DNA of 64,000 nucleotides from Plectrocnemia conspersa (GCA_009617715.1 VTFK01000304.1:372001-436000); one strand, 5' to 3'. Numbered from the stretch's first letter, positions 45,991-59,263 are shown. The notes: generated by a model not told the origin, from the sequence alone. Made by a program: numbers and translations.

Positions 45991-46734
45991 ATATGATTTT
46001 TAAGATGAAGTTTTATGCACTAGTAATATCGTATAATTATAAAACAAAAGTATTATATATTTTTTAACTAGAAATCAAGAATTAACTTTTACAATATATT
46101 TTTAAAAAAATAATTATTGATTTTGGAAAAAATCTATATTTCTCAAAACATATTTCAAAAGCATAATATTTGATGAAATGTAGTTTAAAATGAAGTATTT
46201 TGGAGTAAGAAGTTTAAACGTTTGGATAAACAATAGTTGTATGAAAAAGTATACTGTTGAGACGAAGGTTTTCCACGTGAGATAACGACGATTCTCGGAA
46301 CATTTTACACCCAATAAACGAGTTTTATTTATAAGGTAATTGCCAACATCCGCATTGAATGCATTTTTTTGTTCAGCCGACATTGAATAAGGTATATAGA
46401 GAAACTTCATTATAAGTATGTATTTAAATACATATTTTCTTGTTTTAGAGATGAAAGTAAAATTTTACTAAAATATTGATAATATTAAAATAGCATTTAT
46501 CCTTTTAATTAAAAACAAGAAACTTAAAATGTCAAGGTTTTCACAAATTAATTCGTTTTACGTCTAATTAGGGAATATTATGTTACGCTCTAAATATTAA
46601 ATTATATTTCTCAGTATTTAAAAAAATCAACACAATCATGCCTGACATCAAAGGTGATTTCTATATTAGTACTTATTTTTTCATGAAAATAAATCAACAA
46701 CGTTGAACCCTTTTTGCACAGCAGTTAATTACAC
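45991..46734. other. AT-rich stretch with an unassigned minus frame and a repeat
   Basis: A 98-codon minus frame (46114-46410) begins with a fairly protein-like first half (SAEQKNAFNADVGNYL) but shows no known domain. The dispersed repeat ATTAGGGAATATTATGTTA at 46567 matches 15233-15271. Confidence 0.4.
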
Positions 46735-46850
46735 TTTGAACTCACGACATAATGAATTTCCCGTTCGTTGGCCGGCGATCGACGACAGGAACCGTTAACA
46801 CTTTGACAGCACACACGCGCGAATAATTAACGAACAACAAACAAGCAAAA
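46735..46850. promoter_or_regulatory. Small GC-rich island
   Basis: Contains TTTCCCG, TTGGCCGGCGATCG and ACACACGCGCGAATAATTAAC. Regulatory role inferred. Confidence 0.25.
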
Positions 46851-47405
46851 TTAATAATAACAAGAAACATTAAGGAAATTAAATTAAATTTAATAAATTA
46901 AACGATTTATTGCGCATAAGCTAAGAAAATAATTATAAATATCTTATTACGCACATTTGGAATAACTACGCTAGAGTTAAGATCGATTTTATATACGTCA
47001 CAAGGTTTCTTTGACTAATATGTGAAATTAAACAATAGCTATTATCTGTTTAGTGCTTATATCAAAAGACATGTCATTTATCTAATTAATATTAATATTG
47101 AAATTAACTAAAATAAATTGATATCATATTCAATGATATTTAAAAAACGGGTTTTTATTAATATTGCATTCTTATCAAGCCAACTTATGTTTTTGAGAAA
47201 ATAATGATAGTTTAGCATTGTTTTTAAAACATTTTGATCAGAATCTTTTTCAATTTTAATAACGTTATAAATATGTTACCTTTGCATATATAAACTAAAA
47301 TAAAAAATCGTAGCAAAATGAGAGTCGATGTCAAGTGCTTTATTTCACAATAACATTATAAAGCTTGGCGTAATTTATACGAGCTGTGCACTAAACTGGC
47401 CGAGT
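46851..47405. other. AT-rich stretch, nothing seen
   Basis: Plain AT-rich DNA. Confidence 0.6.
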
Positions 47406-47409
47406 ATAT

Positions 47410-47530
47410 AAATTAACGAGCGACACAACGGTAATTATTCGTACACTGTAATTATAACAGATCGTGGGTTCGATCTGTACCAAGCACAGAAAAGAGCTGC
47501 TGTACGTTCTGTTAAGGATTGTTTTGTAAA
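47410..47530 (+). mobile_element. Probable tRNA-derived SINE fragment
   Basis: A good B-box, GTGGGTTCGATCTG (near 47464-47477), lies about 50 bp after an A-box-like GAGCGACACAACGG. The arms do not form a cloverleaf. Different subfamily from the 24030 copy. Confidence 0.45.
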
Positions 47531-48840
47531 AATGGTCTTACAAAAAGCTATTATATTTTTTTTAAGTGTTATTATATAACCTTTTACAAAAGCATTTCAT
47601 CACTTTTTTGTGTACATTTTTCATTACTATGTTAGCTAATTGCTAATTATAAAATATTATAAAGTATGTATTAAAAATTTTCGTTTAATAACATGAAGGT
47701 TTTGTAAATTAAGAAAACTAAAAATCTAGATAAAATTATATAAACTGACACCTTCCAACAATATTATCTTGATCGTACTTAAGTAATCTGGTTTCTCGGT
47801 GCTCTTTAATTTTTCGAGAAATAAATGTTCTTATTTTCACAATTTTTAAAAAATTTGAAAAATATAAAAATATATGTAATATAAAAATATGTAATTAAAA
47901 TAATATTTATATTATTGATTAACAGGGATCTGAATGATCGCTTAAAAAACTTCAATAGGAAGATGATTTTTTATAATGGACGCGAATAATCAAAAGATCA
48001 GAACGGATCTATCTACTTCGAATAATTACAGAGCATCGCTTTACAAAGGAATTTCGGGCCCTCGTATTTATACCTAAATCGTTGAGAAAACTTTCATTAA
48101 CACGCGTTGCGACTACCTTGTATTATTGAAAAAACGATTATTACGTTCGTCGACAAATAATTTTTATAGCAAACTTTGTTGGAAGCCCTCATACATTTTT
48201 GCAATCTGCTGACTCCCACGTAGAACTATTTTTTCTTATTTGATTATTAATGTATTTTTTAGATTATTAAGAGTAGTTGAAAAATCGTAATTCGTAATAA
48301 ATCTAATATAAGAGAAGCGAGAGATAATCTGCATATTATTATAATTATTGAAAATCATATTTTTAATAAATAGTATAAATATTTAAAAATATAATTTCTA
48401 TCAGGAAAAAGGTCAGAAGTACATAGAAAATGAGGCAAAATTTTCAATTCCTAATCATTTATTTTTGCAATCGTTTAAACAGCAATTAGTGAAGTACGAG
48501 GTATCACATTTGAAGCAAAATCGCTCTGAATAAGTTTACAGTCATAGGTTATTTAATGCTTAATTTTTCATGCATAGTTTATAATTCTCTATAATATGAT
48601 TCCCTATAATATTACATAAATTCGAATAAAGTGTACAGAGATGTATTTTAAATTATTTAAATTATGTTTATGTGTTATTATACAAAAAAAGTTTTTAGAT
48701 CTAAGACAAATTACTACGTTCAATTAAAGGCACAACGTATTTTATTTTAAGAAGCCCATCAAGTATGTTAGTATTTTGTGTTCGAATGACAATACAATAT
48801 TTAATACAGAAGCTGATTATTGGCTATAGTTATTTTTAAT
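47531..48840. other. AT-rich stretch
   Basis: Mostly AT-rich. 47980-48230 is slightly GC-richer (CGGGCCCTCG, ACACGCGTTGCGAC). No gene seen. Confidence 0.5.
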
Positions 48841-48865
48841 CTGAGAATCGGGTATTTATAGACGT

Positions 48866-48899
48866 CTGTTATCGCACGTTGGCGAGAGTGTGATAACAG
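48866..48899. repeat. 12-bp stem hairpin
   Basis: CTGTTATCGCAC pairs with GTGTGATAACAG with a single G-T pair, around a 10-base loop GTTGGCGAGA. It lies at the start of a GC-richer patch (48866-49210). Confidence 0.75.
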
Positions 48900-49210
48900 T
48901 TGGAATAACGTGACCCTTTTCGACTTCGGATCAGAATGTGCTTTTCTGCAATTGTCACATTATGAAAATATTAAAAGTGCCAACCTGTATGACTAGAACC
49001 AATAAATAATGACCATATAGCGTATTGTGTAACACAGAAATCGTGACGATCGCGCACACAACACTGCCCACATATTGCCTACTATAAAAGCAGGTATTTC
49101 TTAGGTTTGTTTGCGGTGGGTACTTGACCGATTGAACTGCTTGCCTTTTGTGCGCTTCGAAGCATTTGTAGAGCATCGTGTCGGTTAAGAAACGTCCTCA
49201 AAGGATAGTG
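48900..49210. promoter_or_regulatory. GC-richer patch
   Basis: Contains GTGACGATCGCGCACAC near 49042 and AAGCAGG-type motifs. A 73-codon minus frame is unrecognised. Weak regulatory candidate. Confidence 0.2.
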
Positions 49211-49869
49211 AAACAAATCCTTTTCCGGTAATTAATTGGTAAAAAAATACAAAGTTTTGGGCTTGTGAGAAATATTCTACGAATATAAATGATTACTTTG
49301 TCGTAGTCAAAGTAGTGTTTTTGGACTTCAAACAAATTCAAAAAAGGTTCAAGAGTAACCATTAATTAATAAAGTCTAAAAAAATCTTCAAATTTCTTAT
49401 TCTAGCGCTTTTATTTTACGTTGGAATACGATTTAGTGAGTGGTAGTTGTACATTTGTAAGCATTCTTTCTGTTTCACAGATATTATATAATGACGATCA
49501 CTGTCAGCAAACCTATTTAAACCTAAAATAATCAAATTTTTAAACATAATCTTATGGGACCAAATATTCTCTTATATATTTTAAAATATGGTAAAGATTT
49601 CTCAGATACCTCTTTATGTAAAATTTGAGATATGTATTATTTTTTATTAAGAACTTTGTGTTATGATTCGCTTCATGAAATGTTTAAAAATTAACTTATT
49701 AGAGAGATTAACTTTTTTAGCCCCACAGCAATTTGTCCACCTCGAACATAAAAAATTGTGATAACCTTTATATTTTTAGTGTCCTTCATTAATATTTTCA
49801 AAATCTGGTCACCTTAGTGAAGCCATATTTTGATAACACACAATAAGTTGAAAAAAATGCTCTATTTCA
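49211..49869. other. AT-rich stretch, nothing seen
   Basis: Plain AT-rich DNA. Confidence 0.6.
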
Positions 49870-50330
49870 CGCTGTGAATCGGCGCGAGCGAATGTTTTGG
49901 TGCAACACAGTAAATCAGTACCAACAAAAAAAATCCTCTATAGCACACAATAAACTAAAATAGTAATCCATTAAATAAAATAGTAATCAATAATATGCAA
50001 ACCTTATTCTTGATATATCAGTACAATAATTTGTAGCCAACACAACACAATATATATAGGCAACCATTGACACGCGAAATGACGAATAGAAAAAGAGTTG
50101 CATAGCATTAATTTGTCGGTACGTCAGCGATTGCGGCCCGCGGTGCTGTCGCGGGGGCCAGATTTTAACCCGATAAGAAGGGTTTCCGGGCCGGGGGCGG
50201 AATCTCCCGAAATTCCTGGTGCAACTTTCGGCCAGACAGGCAAAGTTGCCAGAAATAAAAGACGCCTGTTTATCATGGCAACACACGACTAGCGTCCTCA
50301 GTTTTTGCGGCTTGCATAACTGCATTTAGT
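49870..50330. promoter_or_regulatory. GC-rich island, strongest at 50110-50270
   Basis: CCCGCG (50137-50142) and CGCGGG (50150-50155) form a stem that can extend with flanking GG/CC. AACCC (50167-50171) pairs with GGGTT (50180-50184) across a GATAAG site. GGGGGCGG (Sp-type) follows near 50193. Overlapping frames on both strands (50098-50292 plus, 49987-50325 minus) are unrecognised shadows. Confidence 0.4.
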
Positions 50331-51660
50331 TTATGCGTCAAAAATATACAGTTTTATAATAAAAAATGTATTATGTCGGTAGCTTATATAAATATAGTTA
50401 TATTATTTAATAATTAAATTAAATTTATCTCTGATTTGTTGTTTGTATGAATATTTAATTAAATGCTTTATATACAATATTATAATTTAATGGTTTATGG
50501 TATCGCTTAAAGTTTAGAGCTTCTAGTCGACAGCTAAATGGTTATATGTATAACTAAATCAGTGTTTATTAGCTTTATTTTCATATAAATATAATTTGTT
50601 AAGATGTATTAGAGCTACGATAATAGGTGAATATTTAGTATAAGAAAACTTCGCAAACTATATTTTTAATTATTGACAAGCAACTAAAAATGTTTTATTG
50701 TTATAATATGAATTTCAAAGTAAATCAAATCCAATACTAATATATATCATATGTAATCTCAAATGGTAGTTGGTATTAGATAGTGTTTAAAAATTTGATA
50801 TGTGAACTTTTTGTCAAAAGTTTCAAATTTGGCTGTTACGAATTTTAATAATATCGATTTGGTAATTACAATGTATTTTTTTATTGCATTTTTAGTGATA
50901 GTTGATGTGTCAGGCCAATCATCTTTTTTGTCATTTTTAACATCTTTACGGCCTTCTTGAATGTATTTGTTTCATTCGAAAGCCATTTGTTTGGACATAG
51001 CTTTTTTATTGTTTTTAATACCTTTCTACACCTTATTTTATTTTTAAAGTAAAGTTTAATGCACATTGTTAATTTCAAATTAAATAAACCGCCAAGCGTA
51101 ACAAAATGGTTTGTCAATATTTTTCTTTGAAACACAAACTATGCATTAAAAATGACATAGACATTACAATCAGTAGTATTAATGTTAGCTCAACTATAAA
51201 GAATATAATTTAATTAATAATAAATAAGGCAATTATATTTATACACATAGACATTTAATACTACTTTTTAAAAATAAACAAGGTAGGAATATATAATAAG
51301 ATTGATCAATAAATATATCTTAAAACTTAGCTTTAAGAAGCTTGCCCTCATTGTGAGTCTTCTTAACCGATATTTAATATCATAGACTGAAAAAAATATT
51401 TATTTATTTTTCACATAATCAAAATACCTTAATATTTATGACATTATAAATATGTGCTTTAAGCTTAAGTATGTAATTTTTTTAGTGCTTTATTAATGTT
51501 TTACTATATTCTGCTTGGTTTTGACAGAAAATAAAAAATAAATATCTTATTTAATTATATTTAATAATAAATCCTTTTCTATCGGTATTTTAATTTATAG
51601 TTAAATATTATATTTTAATATATCCAATTTCAAGCAATATTACTAACACTAAATCAGAGT
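50331..51660. other. AT-rich desert
   Basis: AT-rich DNA. An 84-codon lysine-rich minus frame (50881-51135) is not recognised. No repeats seen. Confidence 0.6.
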
Positions 51661-51664
51661 TGAC

Positions 51665-51990
51665 TCACACATGAACATCTCAAAGATTCCGCGGCCGCAC
51701 AAACGTTCGACACTCGTTATTAATTATTTCGCGGAACGCGGCCGACTCGCAGACTCCAATAATAATGTATGCGTCCGTCGAGTGCAGGGCCGCACTTTGC
51801 CCCTTCGATCTCTCGTTTCGAGAGGCGCCGCATATTTATGACGATATTTGGGCCAACATAAAGAAGTGCCTCCAAACAACCGGAAGAAAAACCGCCGAAT
51901 ACCGTTAATGAACGTTATTCGGGCCCTCGACGGTAGACAAACGAGGATGTTAACATTCCCGGGGTGAATTCATAATAATATCTACACCAG
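51665..51990. promoter_or_regulatory. GC-rich island with ETS, Abd-B-type and hairpin sites
   Basis: TTCCGCGGCCGC and TTCGCGGAACGCGGCCG are repeated near 51687 and 51728. CTCTCG-TTT-CGAGAG at 51810-51824 is a perfect 6-bp stem. TTTATGAC (Abd-B/caudal type) is at 51835-51842 and ACCGGAAG (ETS type) at 51879-51886. AACGTTATT and CGTTAATGA follow. No frame. A strong regulatory candidate by composition and motif density. Confidence 0.45.
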
Positions 51991-52755
51991 GGGTGGATAA
52001 CTGGAAATTCGTCGATTTTTTTTGTATACGTTCAAAGTATTTCGCATTATTTTATATGTAGATGTGTATGCTTTGGTTTATATTATATAACGAATGTTGA
52101 TCTGGTCGTTGACGTTGCGTACGACTCTAGGAATGCGACTTGCACTTTAGATGGGCGTACCTATTAAAATATACATATATTAAGTAGATACTAGTATTCA
52201 TGAAAAACGTTCTTAATACAATATATTCAGTTCTGCGTATGCGTGGTAACAAAATCTACACCACCCCAGAAAGTAAAAATCGTATAAACAGAAGTATTTT
52301 TTTACTCGGTAGCCAACACTACTGTAACCAATATGGTCCGTTTGATGTAGCAATGAATAAGTAACAACAATTTTGTTCCTACTATGTGTATAATACAAAT
52401 GTCTTATTCAATTCCTAATCAAGACATGTGTAGGGTTTCATTTAGTGCCTCATTTTATCTATACGCAAAGAAAATCTACTGCTGAAGAAATTTCAAAAAT
52501 TCAATGACTAACTTTTGGCATTTAATGGTTTCATTATTATAAACTAGACTAATGAAAACCGTGTAATCTAGTTATCAATAATCGGTATTAAGCTATGACT
52601 TAAAAAAATAAGAAACTTTCGAAGTTTTAATGAAAAAATAAAAGATTTTACTCTTCCCGAGCTTTGTATTTGTGTTTTATGTCTAAAAAGACGTAGATAT
52701 TTTTTTCATGAATATTTCTGTTTATACAGAAACAGTAATTAAAAAGATATTATAT
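51991..52755. other. AT-rich stretch
   Basis: CCAGGGGTGGATAACTGG near 51988 is hAT-end-like without a partner. A 61-codon minus frame is unrecognised. Otherwise plain. Confidence 0.5.
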
Positions 52756-52759
52756 GATA

Positions 52760-53105
52760 TACACGAATTGTACGAGTGCATAATCGCGTATATGCACGCC
52801 GTTACTTGGCGCTAATTTATTATGTGAAACAAACTCGCAAGTTTGCATACACGGAAGCTCAACCCCGAAAAAGCTTTAATGTGAGCCACCAAACCCCTCC
52901 GCCATACCCTTGGCTATCCCCTTATGTCTGCACATGCAGAGCCTATTACAACTGCATCGTGCACCATGTGAAGCAGCCGAAAAGTTTTAAGTCTTTTTTT
53001 ACAACTTTCGTCTTTTTCTTCGCTTTTGTTCCCCGTCCGCCAATTTCCAGACCACTCGAGGGGTAAAACTTTCGCGACTGCCCGGTATTAATTTGTTCGT
53101 TATTT
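52760..53105. promoter_or_regulatory. GC-richer island with pyrimidine-rich tract
   Basis: Contains CGCGTATATGCACGCC, CTAATTTATTATG, two CACATG/CATGTG cores and a long T/C-rich tract at 52990-53035. A 96-codon plus frame (52776-53066) is unrecognised. Confidence 0.3.
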
Positions 53106-55605
53106 TATTTTTTACCTCTCAATATACGTAGTATGTAAATGTAGGTATTGATATGTATTTATTAATTTATAAAAAAAATTAACAATACAACGGGGTGAAC
53201 ACCAACAAGTATTGTGACATGCCAAACTGAGACTGCAGTCAATCTACAATTTAATGCACTTTAACACTTAAGAGTACAATATAATTTAAATACAAATTAA
53301 GCTATATTGTATTAGTAAAAAATCAACAAAAACTATACACAGTTATTAATCTGTCTCACTGCGGCACTGGATTTTTTTTTGTTTGTAAAACAATGTAGCC
53401 GCCAAAAATGTTTGTAATATAATAATTCAAATTACTAATAATAAATAAAAAGTTGTATTCATTTATTATATTTAAGGTTGTATTATTTTTTAATTAAAAG
53501 TATTAATTTATAAAGTTGAAAACACTTGAAAGTTTAATAAATATCCAAAAATATACCTCACACAATTTAGACCATTTTTATAAATACAATTTTTTAAACA
53601 GAAATCTATTTTTATGGATGAAGTATAAAGCTATCACTCAAGAGCCCGTAATATTCTTTTTTTAACTTTATTGGATTAAAATTTAAGACATACATATGTA
53701 AAATCTAATAAAAATAGTTTTATTTTAAAAATATTAAAAAATTAAAAAATCTAAAAAAAATAACTAATTAAAATTGTACATAATATCATACATTTTGTCA
53801 GTATCGAAAATAAATATTTGGTTGTGATATAAATATTTTCTAGTCAATAAAAGTGTTAATAAAGATTTTAATTTTAATTAAATTATTTATAAATCAATTG
53901 TATATATTGTAGTTACAAAATTAAAGTTCTTTAGCAAATAACTATGTACGATGTAGGTTCTGTCCCTCAATTTTTTAATCTTGATAAAATCTTTAAAAAA
54001 AGTTGAAATCTAATATTGAAATATTTTTGAGACAGTTTTTTGTTTCTTTATTGCGTTATTTTTTTAAAAGAACTTTGAATAATGATAGGAAAAGTCAAGT
54101 AACTTTATTACAGCTAGTAACAACTCATAGCTATTGTACTTTCTTAGAGTTAAGTTCATTAAGCAAATAATTTATCTGTTGTATAATATTTATTTAACCA
54201 AATTATTATAATACTACTACTAAAATATAACAAAAAAATCTTTCTTGTTTCTTTAGGAACACTGTTTAAAAAGATACGTTAATACAAATATCATATCTGA
54301 TATTTTCTTATTATTCGTAAAGAAAATTAGGTTTATTAAGCAAATAATATATTTAAATAACAATTATGGCGTCTTAAATTTTTCAAAAAATAATTTTAAT
54401 ATCGGAAAATATCCATTAAATACCATTATTATTTTAATAATCAGTAATTTTTATATGAATACTTATTTTATAAATTGGTACAAATCTAGATTTTTATCTT
54501 TAATTTTTTTAAGAAATTGTGATAATGATGTTTTTTTTTAAAAAACTGCGTGATACAATGAGAATTCTGTCACATGAATTGTATATAAAGATTTCATAAA
54601 ATATCTTAAATCTTTTTATCAAAACATTATTGTTATGACAAAATATTTAAAAAAAAATTATGATGAATAAGGTAAAAATAATAAAATGATAACATGCTTA
54701 TAAAGGTCTCAAATAATTGGTCAGATTGATTAAAAAAATGTATGAACTGTTCTTCACTGGATTTTTTTTTTATAAATTTTGAAGAAATTTTTTTACTGGA
54801 TTTTTGATTTATAATTTCCTAGAATTATCTTAAAATATTTAAAATAAATAACCAAAATTAATTTTCAATTATTTATAATTTGTAAAAAAAATTTTTATTT
54901 AAGTTTTATTGAATGCGTACTATATATTATCTATGAGCTGAAGTAATTTATTATTAGAGAACTTTTGATACCTAATATGATTTTTTGAATTAAAAGTAGT
55001 AACCATCGATGCATATAACCTATGGGCGATAAATCCACTGCATATTTTACAATAAATGTAGTAACTTTTACGTCAAGCTATATTGTATATATTCTAGTCA
55101 CTAAATATACAGAAGAATGATACATATAGCCTAATGATTATAACTGCAAGTTTATAAATAAATTAATTTAACCCAAAATTAAATCATTCAACCAAAATAT
55201 TTCAGGGTCAACTTTTACCTAAAATTAAAATCATGGAATTTTAGATTAAAAATGATACTTATAAATAAATTAAATAAAAATTTCATTAACTTCTTTACAG
55301 ATTATCCATAATTTACTTATGAATGAAAATGGATTTTTAAGGATGGCTTTTCAAGTAAATTATCTTGATAATATTTTTATACATAAATGACTTAATACTT
55401 CAGCAAAGTACACTAGGCCTTCTCAGACATTTATGTAGTTGAATAGATTATATCTACTGTATTACATTAGTATTCTAAGGCATTATGACATGTAGCTTAT
55501 TAGTTGTAGAATAGGAAATTTGACCACCTTATTTTTGTGAGGGGCATAAGAACATTTGTGCCACATTTAATTGTAACTTCATCCTAAAGTCCTTGTTATG
55601 TAAAA
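53106..55605. other. AT-rich desert
   Basis: Two and a half kilobases of very AT-rich DNA with poly-A/T runs. No gene, no clear element ends. Confidence 0.65.
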
Positions 55606-55609
55606 ACAC

Positions 55610-55965
55610 AGGTAATGTATTGGACACGTCAGATTACTAAAATCTGATTTTACAGTTCAGGTTCGATATAGTTCATGGTGTGACGTGCGCCGATCAATCA
55701 AGCGCCAAGTCGAATGTGCAGGCAATTCCATAAATCATAAACGGAATTAGCCCATTAGGAATTTTGGAATTCTAGACACGCTTCATGTGTAACATGTGTT
55801 GGTGCATTCGTTTCGTGTATGTGTGCAGCACACACGTGAAGTATTTAATTAATGTTGGTCCCTCCGAACGGAGGGGCTCTTGGAGGGCCGGTGCCGGCGA
55901 GTGCCTGTCGCTGGCCGGGAACCGCCGACCAGGCCCGCATTGGTGAGGAAAAATTACAAGTTTCA
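55610..55965. promoter_or_regulatory. GC-rich island with three consecutive short palindromes
   Basis: GTGTGC-A-GCACAC at 55821-55833 is followed by CACGTG at 55833-55838, then CCCTCCGAACGGAGGG at 55860-55875 (7-bp arms, in practice a GAAC tetraloop), then GCCGGTGCCGGC at 55887-55898. Upstream, a B-box-like CAGGTTCGATATAG near 55657 may be a SINE scrap. Minus frames here are unrecognised. Confidence 0.4.
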
Positions 55966-57115
55966 ATTAGAACCTTGAGAATAAAATTTTTAAGTTTTAA
56001 ATGACTATGGATAAATAATGATAGACGTATACTAAATATACGGCGTCTCTTGGAGATAAATGCAATAGAACGTTTGATCATAGAGAAGGATTTTATAAGA
56101 GATATATTTAAAAGGTAATCATTCTCACTGTGACGAACATGAAACCATTTGATTGCTTTTGGCGAAAATACTTGACTATTGAGAAGTGAAAATGGTAAAA
56201 ATACAAAGCTAGTAAATATAAAAGTTTTTTTTTATTTTATTTTTTTGCTAGGAGCTAGGTTTTGTGAAAAATGTATAAAACTCGATAAAATACATGCTTA
56301 CAGTGTGGTGTTCAAATAATTTGTATATTTTTTTTTTCATCATTTAGAACCATTTTAATCTTAAGTTATCATTACTTCTTATGGATTAATTTGCTTCGAT
56401 ATACGAGCGTTTTGAAATACGAAAACGATTCCGGAACGAATTATTTTCGTAAATAGATGTTCTAACGTCCTAACGTACTTTTTTTTTAAGCGATTGCTTT
56501 GTCTACTAAGTAATGCTTTAACATTCAAATTTAAAAGTTTATATTTTTCTAAACCAATATTTTTATTTTAGATGTGAGCAGGTCTGCCGAGAGAGGGGAC
56601 CAACTCTGGAAAAAAATCATAGCAAGATATATTTATTTTCCACTTCGACGGCGACGACACGATATTATTTCTTTTGACGTGGATTTTTGACTTCTGAGAA
56701 GGGATAATTATTTTTTGCGCTCTCCTTTTGGGCAAAATTTGGTTTAAACTTGCTTTATTCGATTCTCACTCTTAATATTGTAAAAATCCAAATATAAAAG
56801 CTTGATAAAGCGAGTGTTTTCATTGCGATCGCACGGTTTTATTGCTTTTGACCTGAACTAGAAATTCACTATTTGGCAACACTGAGCAACAAAGAAAACA
56901 CGACCAACTATCAGGTAAATATTATGAGTAGATATTTTTAATGCCTACTTAAAATATTTCGCATAAAATATGATTTCATAAAATATATCGCAACGGTGGC
57001 TAATTTTTATATTTATTTGTAGCATAGAAAGAGTTAGTTCGTACTTATTGTTATTTATTCAAGAAATTATATTACGATGTTAAAAAAAATATAAAGTGCT
57101 ATTTTTGTCATGAGG
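55966..57115. other. AT-rich stretch with weak GC-richer patch
   Basis: 56570-56900 is somewhat GC-richer (GAGAGAGGGGACC, CGACGGCGACGACACG), preceded by an acceptor-like TTTTATTTTAG at 56561-56571. There is no matching donor or frame, so it is not called an exon. Confidence 0.4.
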
Positions 57116-57185
57116 CCCTAAATCGTTGTTTTCCCAGGGCCCGGGTTTGATCTCGGCTGCCATGGATGTGAGCTATTTAAATATT
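57116..57185 (+). mobile_element. Possible SINE head fragment
   Basis: CCCGGGTTTGATCTCGG near 57140-57156 is B-box-like, followed by an AT-rich body. The A-box is not clear. Confidence 0.3.
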
Positions 57186-57695
57186 ATTATTACATTTTAA
57201 CTATCTTTATGAAGAAAGCAAGGCAAGATGGGATCTTTCATAATTTGCCATAAAATATAATTTTTACTTTGTAAGAACCTTTGTCTTGTTGCTATTAATT
57301 TTACGGAATCTTCATGATGTCTTATTTATTTCAAGATATATCAACATCTTTCATTTTTACATTATCAGTTAGAGTTAATTGGTTCTATTTTAGTTACCGT
57401 GTTATTTAATAAATCAATAACTCTATTTATTTTCAGCGTTATCGATTTGCCTTATTTTAAATATAGCTACAGAAAATATTTAATTGAGTTTAATATAAAA
57501 CCATTACATAATAATTAATTGGTTTCACCTGTACAAATATATTACAATAATACTCTGAGAGAATACAGTTATTATTCAAAAAAATATTTTTGTACTATAA
57601 CGGTACATTACGCATTTCGTGCGTTTACCCTTTACCGTGTTTATAAATATATTTATTTTTTCTAAATAAATTGCGATTTAAGTTACAAAAATAAC
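57186..57695. other. AT-rich stretch, nothing seen
   Basis: Plain AT-rich DNA. Confidence 0.6.
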
Positions 57696-57699
57696 GCGA

Positions 57700-57960
57700 T
57701 ACAAATCGATTGGTTACGAAATTGCTATAAACCGACAAAATACGCGTGACAAAAAAGTCGATGACCGGATTATCCACTCTTGTGATCAGATTTTTTATAT
57801 TTTATTAATTAGTATCGAATAAAACCAGCTACGGACCTGTGTTTAAAGTTACATGATAATTGCATGTTAGATATAAATAAGCCCTATCGCCGGCAGACTC
57901 ATTTTGGACTAATGGCTCATGTGTATGTGGCCCGCCCTGGCATGGTTTATAGATGTGGTC
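57700..57960. promoter_or_regulatory. GC-richer island
   Basis: Contains ATCGATTGG, CTATAAACC, ATGACCGGATTATCC (K50-type) near 57761, ATAATTGCATG and CCTATCGCCGGC. No frame. Candidate regulatory element. Confidence 0.3.
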
Positions 57961-58735
57961 AAAAGTCAAAGTTTTGGATTAACTATATTTAAATACTATA
58001 CATTATATAGTATAATATATTTATAACTTATATATAATAAAGATATAGTTAGCCTAGGTAAATATATTGTATATTTATTTACCATAATTATAATATGTAA
58101 AAACTTGCTATAAAATGATATTGTTGTATTTTATATAATCGAAATATGAAACTATTAACATAAGTACACATTTTAATAAAGTATTAACTTTTTAAAAACT
58201 AAAATATTTAAAAACTTTAATTACAAATATTTTTTTGTTAAATTAACATTTTTAAAAATAAGACTAAATGTTTTTAAATTACTGAACTGTTAAACACGTT
58301 TAAAAGAACAATTGCTCTTAATAGATCAGAAACTCTAAGATAAAATCAATATATAAAATAAATATTTTAGGCTTTACTGTAAAACAATAAAAGGAATGTT
58401 TTTTATTTATTATTTATTCGTTAATGTCATTGTAATAATAAAAAAAAACATAAATTAAAATTATACGTCGTGCTCTTATTCGAAATATTTAAAACAAATA
58501 AATTTAAGCAACAGTGGTCTTATGTCTTCACAACTTTTTTTTTAAATGATACATTATTGGTTAAATTTGAGGTAATGTTATGCAAAATGGATAGCTATCG
58601 GCAATTTTAATAAAATGTTCTGCTGACTATATGTAAAAAATTATATCATGAAATAAATTTTAATATCAAAATAAATATTAATTTGCATATCGAAGTAGAG
58701 AAACATTAAAAACGTGTTTGAAACTTTTTCTGTAG
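57961..58735. other. AT-rich desert
   Basis: Very AT-rich, no structure recognised. Confidence 0.6.
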
Positions 58736-59095
58736 GCTTTTGGGTAAGGCAAACAGAAGAAATAAACCAGAATTGCTAGCAAACAACTCATAGATATTGC
58801 ACCACGACAACACACCAACTTACACTTGAATTTTTAGCTATAAACTACACTCATGATACTAAAGCACATATTACATTTTTTTATTTTCACATTTAAAGAG
58901 CACATTGAAAAGCCAAGTTTTGTGATTACAGAAAAGATGAAGTAAACATAAAAATTCAGGAAACATTTAAGATTCAAAAATAAGCATGGCAAGTACTTTT
59001 AAAAATCAATGTTTTATTGTTTCATTTAATCGCCAAGTTTTGCGATTACAGAGAAGATAAAGTTAACTGAAAAATGCAGGAAAAATCAAGATCGA
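58736..59095. repeat. Dispersed/tandem repeat unit, copy 1 plus partial copy
   Basis: TRAGGCAAAC, TTGCACCA, TTTTTAGCTATAAAC and AAAGCCAAGTTTTGTGATTA occur in order at 58745, 58796, 58831 and 58911. The last part is repeated at 59031 as CGCCAAGTTTTGCGATTACA, followed by GAGAAGATAAAGTTAACT. The same order of motifs recurs at 59202-59263 plus 60313-60430. Confidence 0.6.
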
Positions 59096-59201
59096 TCAAG
59101 AAATTTTATTGAATGTAAATTATCTTCCAGATATTTTCTTTTATTCTAACAGCTATGCTAAGAATTGGAACCACTATGAATATTATATACAATTTTTACA
59201 C

Positions 59202-59263
59202 TTTTTGGTGAGGCAAACTAAAGAGAACAAGTGATCAATTTTGCACCATGATTACGCTCCGAC
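59202..59263. repeat. Left part of interrupted repeat copy 2
   Basis: TTTGGTGAGGCAAAC and TTTTGCACCATGA match copy 1 (58741, 58796). The copy is broken here by a hAT element and resumes at 60313. Confidence 0.6.

Noticed and set aside
46114..46410. 98-codon minus-strand ORF as a gene
   Set aside because: No recognised domain, no promoter or splice context. The second half is AT-driven hydrophobic sequence.
51986..52010. CAGGGGTGGATAACTGG as a hAT end
   Set aside because: No inverted partner or 8-bp duplication was found within the following kilobase.
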